Below are positions 43,050 to 53,300 of a DNA stretch of 64,000 nucleotides, piece after piece. Source of the DNA: Aegilops tauschii subsp. strangulata (lineage: Eukaryota > Streptophyta > Magnoliopsida > Poales > Poaceae); assembly GCF_002575655.3 (NCBI RefSeq), contig NC_053039.3, positions 224,211,622 through 224,275,621 on the forward strand. Direction: 5' to 3'. Both the position numbers and the translations under genes were made by a program. Every line of letters begins with the position of its first letter. Position 1 is the first letter of the stretch. The notes below the pieces were generated by a model. The model saw nothing but the letters and a program-made list of their open reading frames with translations. It did no database searches and had not been told where the DNA came from.

Positions 43050-44253
43050 GGATAGAACTTCCAGAGGTGCTGGATGTTCCAGGCGTTTTGGATAGGTGTC
43101 TCGTCCTGCGTTTCCAGGCGCACTGCACCCGGCCTGGAGACATGGACGACCCTGAACAGGCCCTCCCACATGGGCGAAAGCTTGTGCAGCCCCTCTCTAG
43201 AGAGGACGGCGTCCTGGAGCGAATGTTGCGGCAGTGGTAATGCCGCAGCGCTTGCTGGTACCTTGCCGCCCTTAATGCAGCTTCGCGACGACGTTCCTCC
43301 CCCAGCACGAGATCCATCCCCCGCATGGCGTCCTACTGCGTTTCGTCGAACGCCAGAACCCGCGCGGAGCGATGCTTGACCTCGTGAGGGAGGACTGCTT
43401 CGGCTCCGTAGACGAGGAAGAACGGAGTGCCGCCCATTGGCTTCGTAGCGGTGGTGCGGATGGACCACAACACGGACTAGAGCTCGTTGTGCCAGCCCCT
43501 GTCGCAGGCCTCCAGCTTCTTCTTGAAGGTCCTGGTCTTGAGGCCCCTCAGGACCTCAGCGTTGGCGCGCTCAGCCTGACCATTGCTCCTGGGGTGGGCC
43601 ACCGAAGCGTAGCAGATCTGCGTTCCAAGGTTAGCACAGTAGGTTTTGAAGAGGTTACTAGTGAACTGCGAGCCATTATCTGTGATGATGCGGCTGGGGA
43701 CCCCAAAGCGGCTCACGAGGCCCTTGATGAACTTGACGGCAGAGCCGGCCGGGATGGTACGCACGGCTTCCACTTCCGCCCACTTGGTGAACTTGTCGAT
43801 GGCGACGTAGAGATAGCGATAGCCCCCTGGCGCCCATGGGAACGGGCCTAAAATGTCTAGCCCCCAGACTGCGAACGGCCACGTGAGAGGGATGGTTTGG
43901 AGGCCCTGGGCAGGCTGATGGATTTGCTTGGCATGGAATTGGCAAGCTTCGCAGGACTTCACCAGCTCGGCTGCGTCGTTGAGCGCTGTAGGCCAATAGA
44001 ATCCACCGCGGAACACCTTGCCGACGAGGGTCCGTGACGACGAGTGATGCCCGCAGTCCCCGACGTGTATGTCAATCAGCAGCTCCCTTCCTTGATCGCT
44101 GGAGATGCAGCGCAGCATGACGTCGTTCGGCTATTTCCTGTACAACTCGTCGTCTTGAATGCAGTATGTCGTGGCTTGCCGGGCCACGCGCTCCGCATCC
44201 TCTTCCTTCTCCGGCAGCGTCCCGTGCATCAGGTACTCTTTGAATTCCTTGGT
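43050..44253 (-). pseudogene. Integrase region of the Tat-like element
   Basis: The zinc-binding HHCC part lies at about 43935-44060 (HVGDCGHHSSSRTLVGK and CEACQFHAK). The core has WGLDILGPFPWAPGG (first Asp), SRIITDNGSQFTSN (second Asp) and HPRSNGQAERAN (catalytic Glu). Stops are seen at about 44128-44130, 43477-43479 (a Trp-like position before SVLWSIRTTATK) and near 43330. After the first of these the main frame of 213 codons is open. GTPFFLVYGAEAVLP near 43390-43435 is the usual C-terminal motif. It is inactive as a whole. Confidence 0.85.
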
Positions 44254-46241
44254 CTAGCACTCCTCCTGGGGCTTGAGCGCCAAGAGCAGCCGAGCTCCTG
44301 AGGTCGGGCCATAGGCTGGGGCTCCCGTGGCCGGGGGCTGTGGGAGCTCCTCCCGAGGCTGAGCCGTGCTTGAGAGAGGTGGCGTAGCCGATGGCTTGAA
44401 GAGCCGTTCTTCGAAGATGCCGGGCTCTTGCGGTTGCCGCTTGGATGCTCTCCTGGCGATGTCGTCGGCTTCCTTGTTGGTGCCCCGGGGCACGTGCTGC
44501 AGCTCCAGGCCCGAGAACTGCTTTTCCATCTTGCGCACCTCCGCAAGGCAGGCCTCCATGTGCTCGTCCTTCGGCTCGTATACCTTGTTGGAGAAGTTGA
44601 CGAGGAGCTGCGAGTCGCCTTTGACGGTGAGGCGCTTCACCCCTAGAGCCGCCGCAGCCTTCAGGCCAGCTATGAGGCCTTCGTATTCTGCGATATTGTT
44701 GGAGACCTTCTCGCCGTGCTGGAAGCAGAGTTGCACGGCGTAGTAGAGCTTGTCCTGAGTGGACGAGATGAGCACTGCTCCAGCCCCCGCGCCCTGGTGC
44801 CCGAAGGCGCCATCGAAATTCATGACCCAGCCGTTTGGTGCCTCGCTTCCTGGGGAGGTGGACCGGTCTTCTCCTTCCTCAAGAGCCGGGGCGTCTGCCC
44901 ACTCTGCCACAAAATCGGCGAGCGCGGCTCCCTTGATGACCCTGGTAGTGCTGAACTCCAACTGAAATGCTTGCAACTCGATGTTCCATTCAGCGACCCT
45001 TCCGGCTGAATTAGGGCTCCTGAGTACCCTCTCCAATGGGTAGGCTGAGACGACCTTGATGGGGTGGCCCTGGAAGTAGTGTCGCAGCTTGCGCGAGGCC
45101 ACCAAGAGTGCGAGCAGGAGCTTTTGTGGCATGGGGTAGCGCGCCCTCGTGTCTCGCAGTACGATGCTGACGAAGTACACCGGGTGCTCGACGAGGGCTG
45201 GCACACTGTCGAGGCTCGGGTCCTGCGGAGATTGTGGCATATCCTGAGGTGGTGGGTTTCCTGAGACCTGACCGTCCTTAGGAGCTTCCGTGATGTTGCC
45301 CTGCTGAGCTTGGTCTTTCGCCGCTAATGGCTTTGCTGCGCCTTCCTGACCCTGCGCTGCATCAGCTTTGGCTTGGCGCGGCACACCCTTGTCTTGGCGC
45401 TCCTCCCGAACCGCCACCAGCGCCGCGCTGGCGAAATACGGGGTGGCGGCAAGGTAGAGTACTAGCGGTTGGAGAGGCCGCGGTGCCACCATCACCGGGG
45501 GGCTGGTGAGGTATTTCTTGAGGTCTTGGAAGGCCCGGTCAGCCTCCGGGGTCCACTCGAACAGGCCCTTCTTCTTCATGAGCTTAAAGAAGGGTAAGGC
45601 GTGCTCGCCTAGCTTGGAGATGAAACGCCCCAATGCGGTCACTCGCCCCGCTAGCTTCTGCATCTCCTTGAGGGTCTGCGGTGGGCTCATGTCTTCGATG
45701 GCCCTGATCTTCTCCGGGTTTGCCTCGATCCCTCTGTGGGATACGAGGAACCCTAGTAGCTTGCCGGAGGGGACGCCAAACATGCACTTCTCCGGGTTAA
45801 GCCTCAAGTTCACTTGGCGCAAGCTCTCGAAGGTCTCCTCCAAGTCTTGAATCAATGTCCTCGCCTCGCGAGATTTCACCACTATGTCATCAACGTAGGC
45901 CTCTGTGTTCCTGCCGAGCTGCCGCCCAAAGCGATGTGCATCAACCGCTGAAAGGTTGCGCCCGCGTTGCGCAGCCCGAAGGGCATGCAGGTGTAGCAAT
46001 ACACCCTGCATGGTGTCAGGAAGGCTGTCTTCTCCACATCCTCCACCGCCATCTTGATTTGGTGGTATCCTGAGAATGCATCCAGGAAACATAGCAAGTC
46101 GCACTCGGCGGTGGAGTCGACGATTTGATCGATGCGTGGAAGTGGGAACGGATCTTGGGGGCAAGCTTTGTTAAGGTTGGTGAAGTCGACGCACATCCGT
46201 TCCTTCCCGCCTTTCTTCGGTACTACGACGGGCTTCGCCAG
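44254..46241 (-). pseudogene. Reverse transcriptase and RNase H of the Tat-like element
   Basis: The start of RT ([44 protein letters not shown]) is in one frame until about 45930. There a one-base shift leads to the frame with the catalytic YVDD at 45886-45897 and the fingers/thumb part ([20 protein letters not shown]). RNase H follows with its acidic residues in [32 protein letters not shown] and [11 protein letters not shown] (about 44440-44830). It ends at TAG 44254-44256 within a frame that otherwise continues to integrase. A linker with many Gln/Pro lies between RT and RNase H (about 45190-45420). Confidence 0.88.
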
Positions 46242-47594
46242 TCATTCGGGGTATCGAACTTCTCGGATGGTACCTGCCGCCTCCAGCTTGCGTGTCTCTT
46301 GGACGATGAAGGCCTGCTTCTCAGTGGACTGCCGCCTTGCTCGCTGCTTCACGGGGCGCACGTTGGGGCACACCCTTAGATGATGCTGGATCACCTCTCT
46401 CGGGACCCCTACCAGCTGATTGGGCTCCCACGTGAATATCTCCTTGTTCGCGCGCAAAAACCTCACCAAAGCTTCTTCTTGTCCCGGGTCAAGGCCGGTT
46501 CCTATGGTGAAGGTGGCTCCTGAAGACCCGTCCTCATTGACCGGCACCTGCTTGGTCTCCGCCTTGTCTTGGGTGAACAACTGCTTCTTCTTGGTGGGCG
46601 CGGTCTCCTTGGCCTCGGGCGCACCGGCGCCGGCTAGCTGTGCTGCTGTCGCGGTCTTGAAGGCGAGCCTGAGCGCCGTTACGGCCTCCTTAGTGTCCCC
46701 CTTGATGGTGAGGACGCCCTTGCTCCCTGGCATCTTCATGAGGTTGTAGGCCGGGTGAGTCGCCGCCATGAACTGAGCGAGAGCCGGGTACCCGAGGATG
46801 GCATTGTACGGGAGACCAATGCGGGCGATGTCGAAGTCCACCAGCTCAGTGCGGTAGTTGTCGCGTGTGCCGAAGGTGACAGGGAGGCGGATCTGCCCCA
46901 GAGAATGGGCAGCTCCACCACCCACTCCCGAAAAAGGCTTGCTGAGGTTGAGTCGCTCGGGCGGCACGTGGAGAAGGCTGAAGGCTTCTACGGAGAGCAA
47001 GTTGAGGCCGACACCGCCGTCGATGAGGGTCTTGGTGACGGCCACGTTGCAGATGGTGGGCGTGCAGAGCATTGGGAGCATACCGGAGCCGGGGTGGTCT
47101 TCCGAGCCGAAGGTGAGGTCGGCCTCCGGCGCAGCCCAACCCGGCGCAGCCCCCGGACGCTTGGAGGCTGCCCCAATCTGACGAAAGAAAGGTTTGACGT
47201 GGCGATCTGAAGGCGGTGCTTGAGAGCCACCCAGCAGTGCCGCGACTGCGTGGTGCGCCGGCATCGCGTAGCGCGAGGTGAAGAGGTTACGGAGTTCCCC
47301 CCAGGATGCCACCATGGATCCCGGGAGGTTGAGCAGCCAGGCGCGCGGCTCGCCGGCGAGGGCCATGGGGAACCAGTTGGCTATGATCTTGTCGTCGCCT
47401 CCGGCCTCGAGGACGGACTCCTCGTACGCCTGCAGGAACGGCGTCGGGTCCGCCACGCCGTCGTAACGCGGCGGCATCTCCGGCTTGAACTTGGTTGGCC
47501 ACTGCACTCGCCGCAAGGTGGGGGCCAGGGCTCGGTACCCAGACTCCCCGCTGCTGGTGTCGGCCGCAGAGGTGGGTGGCAGGGCACCTGCCAT
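46242..47594 (-). pseudogene. gag-protease of the Tat-like element, with an internal in-frame deletion
   Basis: The frame starts MAGALPPTSAADTSSGE at 47594 (ATG 47592-47594) and is open for about 450 codons to a TGA at 46242-46244, where a Trp is expected (YPE, stop, LAKPVVVPKKGG). The capsid-like part has KPEMPPRYDGVADPTPFLQA and FPMALAGEPRAWLLNLPG. After NLFTSRYAMPAHH the usual rest of gag, including the CCHC zinc knuckle, is missing. The frame passes directly to the protease-like part with TLIDGGVGLNLLSVEAF and FDIARIGLPYNAILGYPALA. The second half leads into RT (QLVGVPREVIQHHLRVCP). Confidence 0.8.
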
Positions 47595-47656
47595 CAGAGC
47601 GTAGTGCGGCAGTGCGGGGGCGCAGGTTGGTGGAGAGGAGCGCCGGCGCACCCCTA

Positions 47657-47670
47657 CCTGGCGCGCCAAA
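47657..47670 (-). other. Primer binding site of the Tat-like element
   Basis: Minus strand TTTGGCGCGCCAGG directly abuts the 5' LTR at 47671. It matches the leader type used by RIRE2-like plant gypsy elements. Confidence 0.75.
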
Positions 47671-48565
47671 TGTCGGATGTGGGGTTCCGGCAAACCCTTA
47701 AGGTTCGAACACTGGGGTGCGCGCGAAGTCTTTCCCTCCTACCGATCTACGCCCTAGCTTGCTAAGATCTCGCGGACGAACTCGAAGAACTCGCAACACA
47801 GAAAGACACGAGGTTTATACTGGTTCGGTGCACCGTTGTGGTGTAATACCCTACTCCAGTGTGGTGGTGGTGGATTGCCTCTTGGGCTGATGATGAACAG
47901 TACAAGGAAGAACAGCCTCCTGAGGTTGAGGTGTTCTTGTGCCTGGCTAACTTGTGTGGGTGAGAGCTGGTGAATTGCTCGATGCCCCTACCGTGGTGGC
48001 TAGCTCTACTTATATAGGCCCTGGTCCTCTTCCCAAATATTGAGCGGGAAGGGAGCCAACAACAGCGGGCGAACTTGAAGGGGGACAGCTAGTACAAGCT
48101 ATCCTAACAAAAGCAGTCTTCGCCTGCGAAAAGCTCTCGTGGTGACGCCGTCCTGGGCTCCACGATGACCTCCGTCTTGCCGTCCTCCCGGTCTTGGTCT
48201 TGTTGCACCAATATAGCAACCTTTGCCTGATGCCTCGGTACTCCTCGCCTGCGCCGGCCTCCTTAGCACCAAAGAGGAAATAAGGACGCTGCGCGCGCTG
48301 GCGCCCGCCTGGTGCCGTGCGTCACGGCTCGCGTCACGAGAGCCTCGTGAGGTTTTGCCCCGCCTTGATATCTCCGCTCCTCCTGAGCCTGCCTGGCTAG
48401 GCCACTCCAGAGGAGGTCTTGTGTCGTCCGCCTCGCGAGGCTTGGACCCTCGCGAGGGTCTTGGATGCCTTGTTAATGAAGATGGGTCGTACGGCCTGCT
48501 TGCTTAGCCACGCCATGGGCCGTAGGCAGGCAAGTCTGGGGACCCCCGTTCCCGGAACGCCGACA
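47671..48565 (-). repeat. 5' LTR of the Tat-like element
   Basis: 895 bp, the partner of 40210-41086. It carries a CTTATATAGGCCCTGG word near 48007. It has an extra 18 bases around 48440 that duplicate a CCTCGCGAGG palindrome. Confidence 0.92.
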
Positions 48566-48746
48566 GGCGATGGCAAGAGTAATGGTGGAGGGGAGGTGGA
48601 TGGCCGCCGCGGCCGGAGTTGCCAGTGGCGCGGGCGGGGGAGGGGAGGGACTCAAGGGGAGGGGCTCCATCAAGGCTATGTCCACCGGCAAGGCACTAGA
48701 GCCCGACGGATTCACCTCTGAATTCCTTCACAATGCATTTGGCAAA
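48566..48746 (+). mobile_element. LINE reverse-transcriptase fragment, part 1
   Basis: The translation MSTGKALEPDGFTSEFLHNA (about 48678-48740) matches the start of LINE reverse transcriptases of the APGPDGFTGEF type. The preceding GC-rich DNA is not recognised. It is interrupted by MITE-like DNA. Confidence 0.6.
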
Positions 48747-48880
48747 ATTTGGGAAAGGGAATGGGAGTTTAATGTAGGGAGTTGTATTGAGATTAGACAT
48801 GGGATGAGTCTTTTTATTTCCAATCCCCTGTTGGGGGCATGATGGGAATTATGTGTAAGAGTTTGAGGAGAAACTGTATT

Positions 48881-49131
48881 CCCGTGTTTGGTTCGTGGGA
48901 ATTGACAAGAAAATAGACAAGGGAAATTAACATAAGTTATGATAAAGGGTTAAGATTGACTCACTAAAACAATTCTCTTTCAACTCCCACCCCTTCCCTG
49001 TTAATAAAACGGTGGGAGTTGGACTATTCACTTATGAACTCTCAATCCCCCTAACCAAACAATAGATTTGAAGTCTCGTACCCCTTCAATTCTCATTCCC
49101 TAGCTCTAATTACCCCCGACCAAACACGCTG
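48881..49131. mobile_element. MITE with GTGTTTGGT ends (Harbinger/Tourist-like)
   Basis: CGTGTTTGGT (48883-48892) and ACCAAACACG (49119-49128) are exact inverted copies, with weaker pairing inside (GGGAATT and AATTACCCCC). The interior is AT-rich and non-coding. The 48747-48880 stretch (GGGAATGGGAGTTTAATG) is similar in composition and may belong to a second, older insertion. Both separate two LINE pieces. Confidence 0.55.
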
Positions 49132-49587
49132 TCAGGGTTGTTGAGATATTGTCAAGAAGACATCTGCGATACCTTTGGCAAGTTCTACTCCCTCAATACG
49201 GTGCTTTCCAGAAGCTTAATGAGGCGTACATCACCCTGCTCCCAAAGCGTGTTGATGACGACTCCCTCTTCGATTTCTGCCCCATCAGCCTCATCCACCT
49301 CCCGTTGTCTCCTGATCCCAAGGTCATGGCGATTGTGTGTGCCTCTAGCTAATCGCAGGTCGGGGATGGCAAAACTTGTCTCTTCTTGTCCAACCACTGG
49401 ATCCATGGCCGTTGCATCGCGGAGCTGACGTTGCTCATCTTCGCCTTGGTCCCCAGGCAACGCCGCAAGCAGAGGACAGTTTGCAAGGGGCTGCACCTGC
49501 GGACTACGGTACTGGGCCCAAGACATCCACAACGCTCTTGGGCCCGTGGCCAGGGTCAATCCATGTATATACTTCAACACATCTATC
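49132..49587 (+). mobile_element. LINE fragment, part 2 (RT piece joined to the C-terminal domain)
   Basis: CQEDICDTFGKFYSLNT and, after a frame change, KLNEAYITLLPKRVDDDSLF and DFCPISLIH (about 49208-49300) are RT motifs of plant LINEs. The next part jumps to NHWIHGRCIAELTLLIFALV and PRQRRKQRTVCKGLH (about 49390-49490), the C-terminal region of these elements, so most of RT is deleted. It ends where the SINE begins. Confidence 0.65.
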
Positions 49588-49861
49588 TTTGATGAACCAA
49601 CCTATGGTTGAATGGTTAGAGGGACTGTGTTATCCTCAGCCCACAGGGTTCAAATCCTGACTCTCGTATTTATTTTTGGATTTATTTCAGGATTTCCGGC
49701 GACGCGCATTCTTATTTCAGGGTTCCCGTCGACGACGAGGCGCCTATGATGACTTTGTAAATCTCAAGATGATACGCCGGCTCAGTCTTTGAGAGGTGCT
49801 CATAAGAGTAGGGTGTGCGTGTTTGCGTTCATAAGAGTGAGTGTATGCATGTTCATTGTCT
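49588..49861 (+). mobile_element. Au SINE
   Basis: This is a tRNA-derived SINE of Triticeae. Box A TGGTTGAATGG is at 49605-49615 and box B GGTTCAAATCC at 49647-49657, the internal RNA polymerase III promoter. The body reads ATTTATTTCAGGATTTCCGG, GACGACGAGGCGCCTA and TCTCAAGATGATACGCCGGC. It lacks the long T tail of animal SINEs. A clear target duplication was not identified. The tRNA-like head is not a tRNA gene. Confidence 0.88.
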
Positions 49862-50335
49862 AGTCGACATGGAATTTCTTGCAAATAAAGCCAAGTGTTC
49901 GGCAGTTCAGATGATGCGCCCGTGCCAGTTCGCTGGAGCAATTAAATGAAAGAAACCTGACCATTGTTCTATAGACTTCAAAAAGAAGTATGAACAAATT
50001 ACTTTTGAAACAACCCCGAAGAAGTTCTAGAGATGCCAGTAATGAACTACAAGTGCACAACTCAGTATCTAACAAGTGTATCTCATAACAGTTATGACCT
50101 GAAAAGCACATTGTAAGTAAGAGTTCCCAGTATCATCAATTGCTCTCCAGAAACAGACAAAGAAGGGAAAGAGGAGATTATGTCATACAAGAGCATGCTT
50201 TCTGATTAATGATAGAAATACAAAGAAAGGCTAGCTACCCTACCAATGATTCATATGCATAGATAGTACATTAGCTATCTGTACAATGCTGAGTTGCAGT
50301 TGGTGTATGATTTAATAGGAGGGCCCTAGTGTTCC
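49862..50335. other. 3' flank of the bZIP gene
   Basis: AT-rich and non-coding; on the minus strand it would be the 3' untranslated region and downstream DNA of the bZIP gene. No further element was recognised. Confidence 0.5.
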
Positions 50336-53300
50336 TCAAATGAAATCCATGGAGTCGTCTAGGGACAGACCACTCAGCGACTGGCCACCATTCGATGGGC
50401 TCTGGTGATGGTTTGGATGGTGACGCTGAGCTTGGTGCCCACCTAAGTAAGCCATCTGTTGTTGATGCTGCTGCTGCTGCTGTCGCTGGTGTTGCTGAGA
50501 GAAATAGGATGGAATCTGCTGGAGTCCGCCGTTGAATTGACTCCCATTCATGTTTGGAGCTTGCCCTGCAGCTATCTTAAGCCGCTGGACTTCTTCTCGC
50601 AGAGCGTCATTTAGAGCTGCATTTGGTACGGAATGGAGCATTTTATTATGTTCATCCCTGAGCTAGAAAAACACAAATACTGAATTTCGCTTTACTAAAT
50701 AACCAGCCAACATGTCAACAGATTCAGAGATCAGTAGCAGGCAAACTTCATAGAATTTAAATAATGGCTACCGAAAGAACTGAAGAAGTTCTAGCGGAAG
50801 ATCAGAACATACCATCCCGTAGTTTAGCTTGCTCCTCCATGGACTGCAACCGAAGTTTGAGTTCTCTATTCTCGGTAGTTAAACCAGAAGTATCCCTCTG
50901 TGTTTCAAGTAATAGCAATAGATTATATATGAGAATAAGCTATATATGAAAAAAAAAGTTATATCACCAATATTAAAGATCATATCCACACGAAAAAGCA
51001 AGAGGATTAAAACTCTACTAGCAATTACGATCGAATATTCTCAGTGGCATACAGAAAGGGGGGTTTGTGCTAGCATGGTCCAAAAAAATTGAACATCCAT
51101 GCAAAACTGCAAACTCTACTTACATGGAAACTTGACTAAATTTAGTAACACTGACTCAGCAAACATATACTATAATCATCTTTACTTCCGAGGTAATAGT
51201 TAACAGAGGTCTTATCAATAATTGTAGATGCCTATGCAAAGCCCCAAAGGCACGTGAATAATATGTAACCAGAAACATAAGGGTTGTGTTTGGTTTGTAC
51301 CCAAAGGAACACCGCCAAATGTTTGGTAGTGCTCAAAACTTTGGCCTTTGTTTGATGGTTGCTATTTTTTGGCATGTCCGTGGCCCTTTGTTCAATGGAG
51401 AGAATGAGAGCTCTACCATTGAGATGGACGACTCCTTTGATGATACCCTCAGGTGTTTTGTGCGACGAATCCAGGAGTCTAAGGTCAAGAACGCTTTAAA
51501 AAGGATGAAAGGAGGCAAGGCGACGAGCCCTGGTTGTATCCCCATCGAGGTGTGGAGAGGCCTAGGAGACATAGCAATAGCGATAGTATGGCTAACTAAA
51601 TTTTTCAACCTCATTTTTCGGGCGAACAAGATGCCAGAAGAATGGAGGCGGAGTATATTAGTACCAATCTTCAAGAACAAGGGGGGTGTTCAAAGTTGTA
51701 CTCCCTCCGTCTAGGTGTATAAGTCACCTTACGAAAATCAAATAATCCAAAAACACTTAGGCGCGGTGCATTAACTCCCACCTCGTTTCTTGTTTCTTGA
51801 CATATCAACCAATAAGAGATGTGGGACGTGCATGCTTTCAATGACTTGAGACTACCAAACACGACATGCAGTGGTTAGTTCATTGCATGCAATGCTATTA
51901 ATTAGCAAATAAACATTAAATTCTCTCGTTTTCCCCTCCGCCTTGGTCGCGGCGCACAACCTAAGATGACTTATGCACCTAGACGGAGGGAGTACTAATT
52001 ACTGTGGAATGTCATGTGGTGGGCCTTGGAGAAACACAAGTCCCAACAAAGTACATTACCCTCATCAAGGACATGTACGATAATGTTGGGACAAGTGATG
52101 ACGAGACTTATGACTTTCCGATTAAAATGGACTGTACCAAGGGTCAGCTTTGAGCCCTTATCTTTTTGCTTTGGTGATGGATGAGGTCACAAGGGATATA
52201 CAAGGAGATATCCCATGGTGCTCTTTGCAGATACTGTGGTGCTAGTAAATGATAGTCGGACGGGGGTTAATAGAAAGTTAGAGCTTTGGAGACAAAATTT
52301 GAAATCGAAAGGTTTTAGGCTTAGTAGAACTAAAACTAAGTACATGAGGTGTCGCTCCGGTACTACTAGGCACAAGGAGAAAGGAGGTTAGCCTTGATGG
52401 GCAGGTGGTACTTCAGAAGGACACCTTTCAATATTTGGGATCAATGTTAAAGAAGGATGGTGATATCAATGAAGATGTGACCCATCAAATCAAAGTCAGA
52501 TGGATAAAGTGGAGCCAAGCTTCTGGCGTTCTCTGTGACAAGAGAGTGCCACAAAAGCTAAAAGGTACTCCCTCCGTCCCATAATGTAAAGACATTTTTG
52601 CAAACTATGTTAGCTTACAAAAACATCTTATATTATGGGGCGGAGGGAGTAGGTTCTATAGGATTGCGATTCTACCAGCAATGTTGTATGGCGCTAAGTG
52701 TTGGCCGACTAAAAGACAACATGTTCAACAGTTAGATGTAGCGGAAATGTGCATGTTGAGATGGATGTGTGGCCACGCAAAAAAGGATCTGGTCCGGAAT
52801 GAGGATATACGTAGAGTTGGGGTAGCACTGATTGAAGAGAAGCTTGTCCAACATCGTCTGAGATGGTTTGGGCATATACAGCGCAGGCCTCCAGAAATTC
52901 CAGTGCATAGCGGACGGTTAAAGTGTGTTGAAATGTCAAGAGAAGTCGGGGTAGACCAAAGCTGACATGGGAGGAGTCCGTAAAGAATGATCTGAAGGAC
53001 TGGAATATCACCAAACTAGCCATGCATAGGAGTGTGCGGAAGTTAGCTATCCACGTGCCAGAACCATGAGTTGGTTTTGGGATCTTATGGGTTAGCCTAC
53101 CGACTTGTTTAGGACTAAAGGTTTTATTGTTGTCGTCTGTAGCCCTCCCTCCCTCCCTCACACACACTGACACACACGAAGAGATACATCGCTAGACCTA
53201 TTTGTCGTAACTTTTCATGCTTTACTACTTACTCTAATTACCATAATGCTTGTCCATTCATCAACAAAACTTTGGCTCTTCTCTGTTTAAAATGAACAAT

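Larger units (their letters stand above)
40210..48565 (-). mobile_element. Tat-like gypsy retrotransposon, both LTRs present, with an antisense gene
   Basis: The LTRs are 40210-41086 (3') and 47671-48565 (5'), bounded by TGTCGG and CCGACA. Flanking five-mers are GGCGG (40205-40209) and GGCGA (48566-48570), four of five matching. On the minus strand the order is 5' LTR, primer site TTTGGCGCGCCAGG, gag fused to protease, RT, RNase H, integrase, a spacer, an oppositely oriented ORF, a purine-rich tract and the 3' LTR. The RT-RNase H-integrase order and the long region after pol with an antisense ORF fit the Tat lineage (RIRE2/Grande/Retand relatives). Several nonsense codons make the copy defective. 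Confidence 0.88.
51390..53140 (+). mobile_element. RTE-type LINE remnant inside bZIP intron 2
   Basis: The reverse transcriptase region reads [38 protein letters not shown] and [18 protein letters not shown] (51390-51690). After a MITE it jumps to [10 protein letters not shown] (about 52008), so the part with the first catalytic Asp is deleted. Later pieces are [18 protein letters not shown] (about 52280), the C-terminal [18 protein letters not shown] (52681) and [17 protein letters not shown] (about 52850). It ends with an RTE-like 3' part (TTATTGTTGTCGTCTGTAG, to about 53140). It is decayed and cannot move. Confidence 0.82.

Noticed and set aside
49605..49657. tRNA-like sequence with A and B boxes
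   Set aside because: It is the head of an Au SINE; the rest of the tRNA cloverleaf is not maintained.
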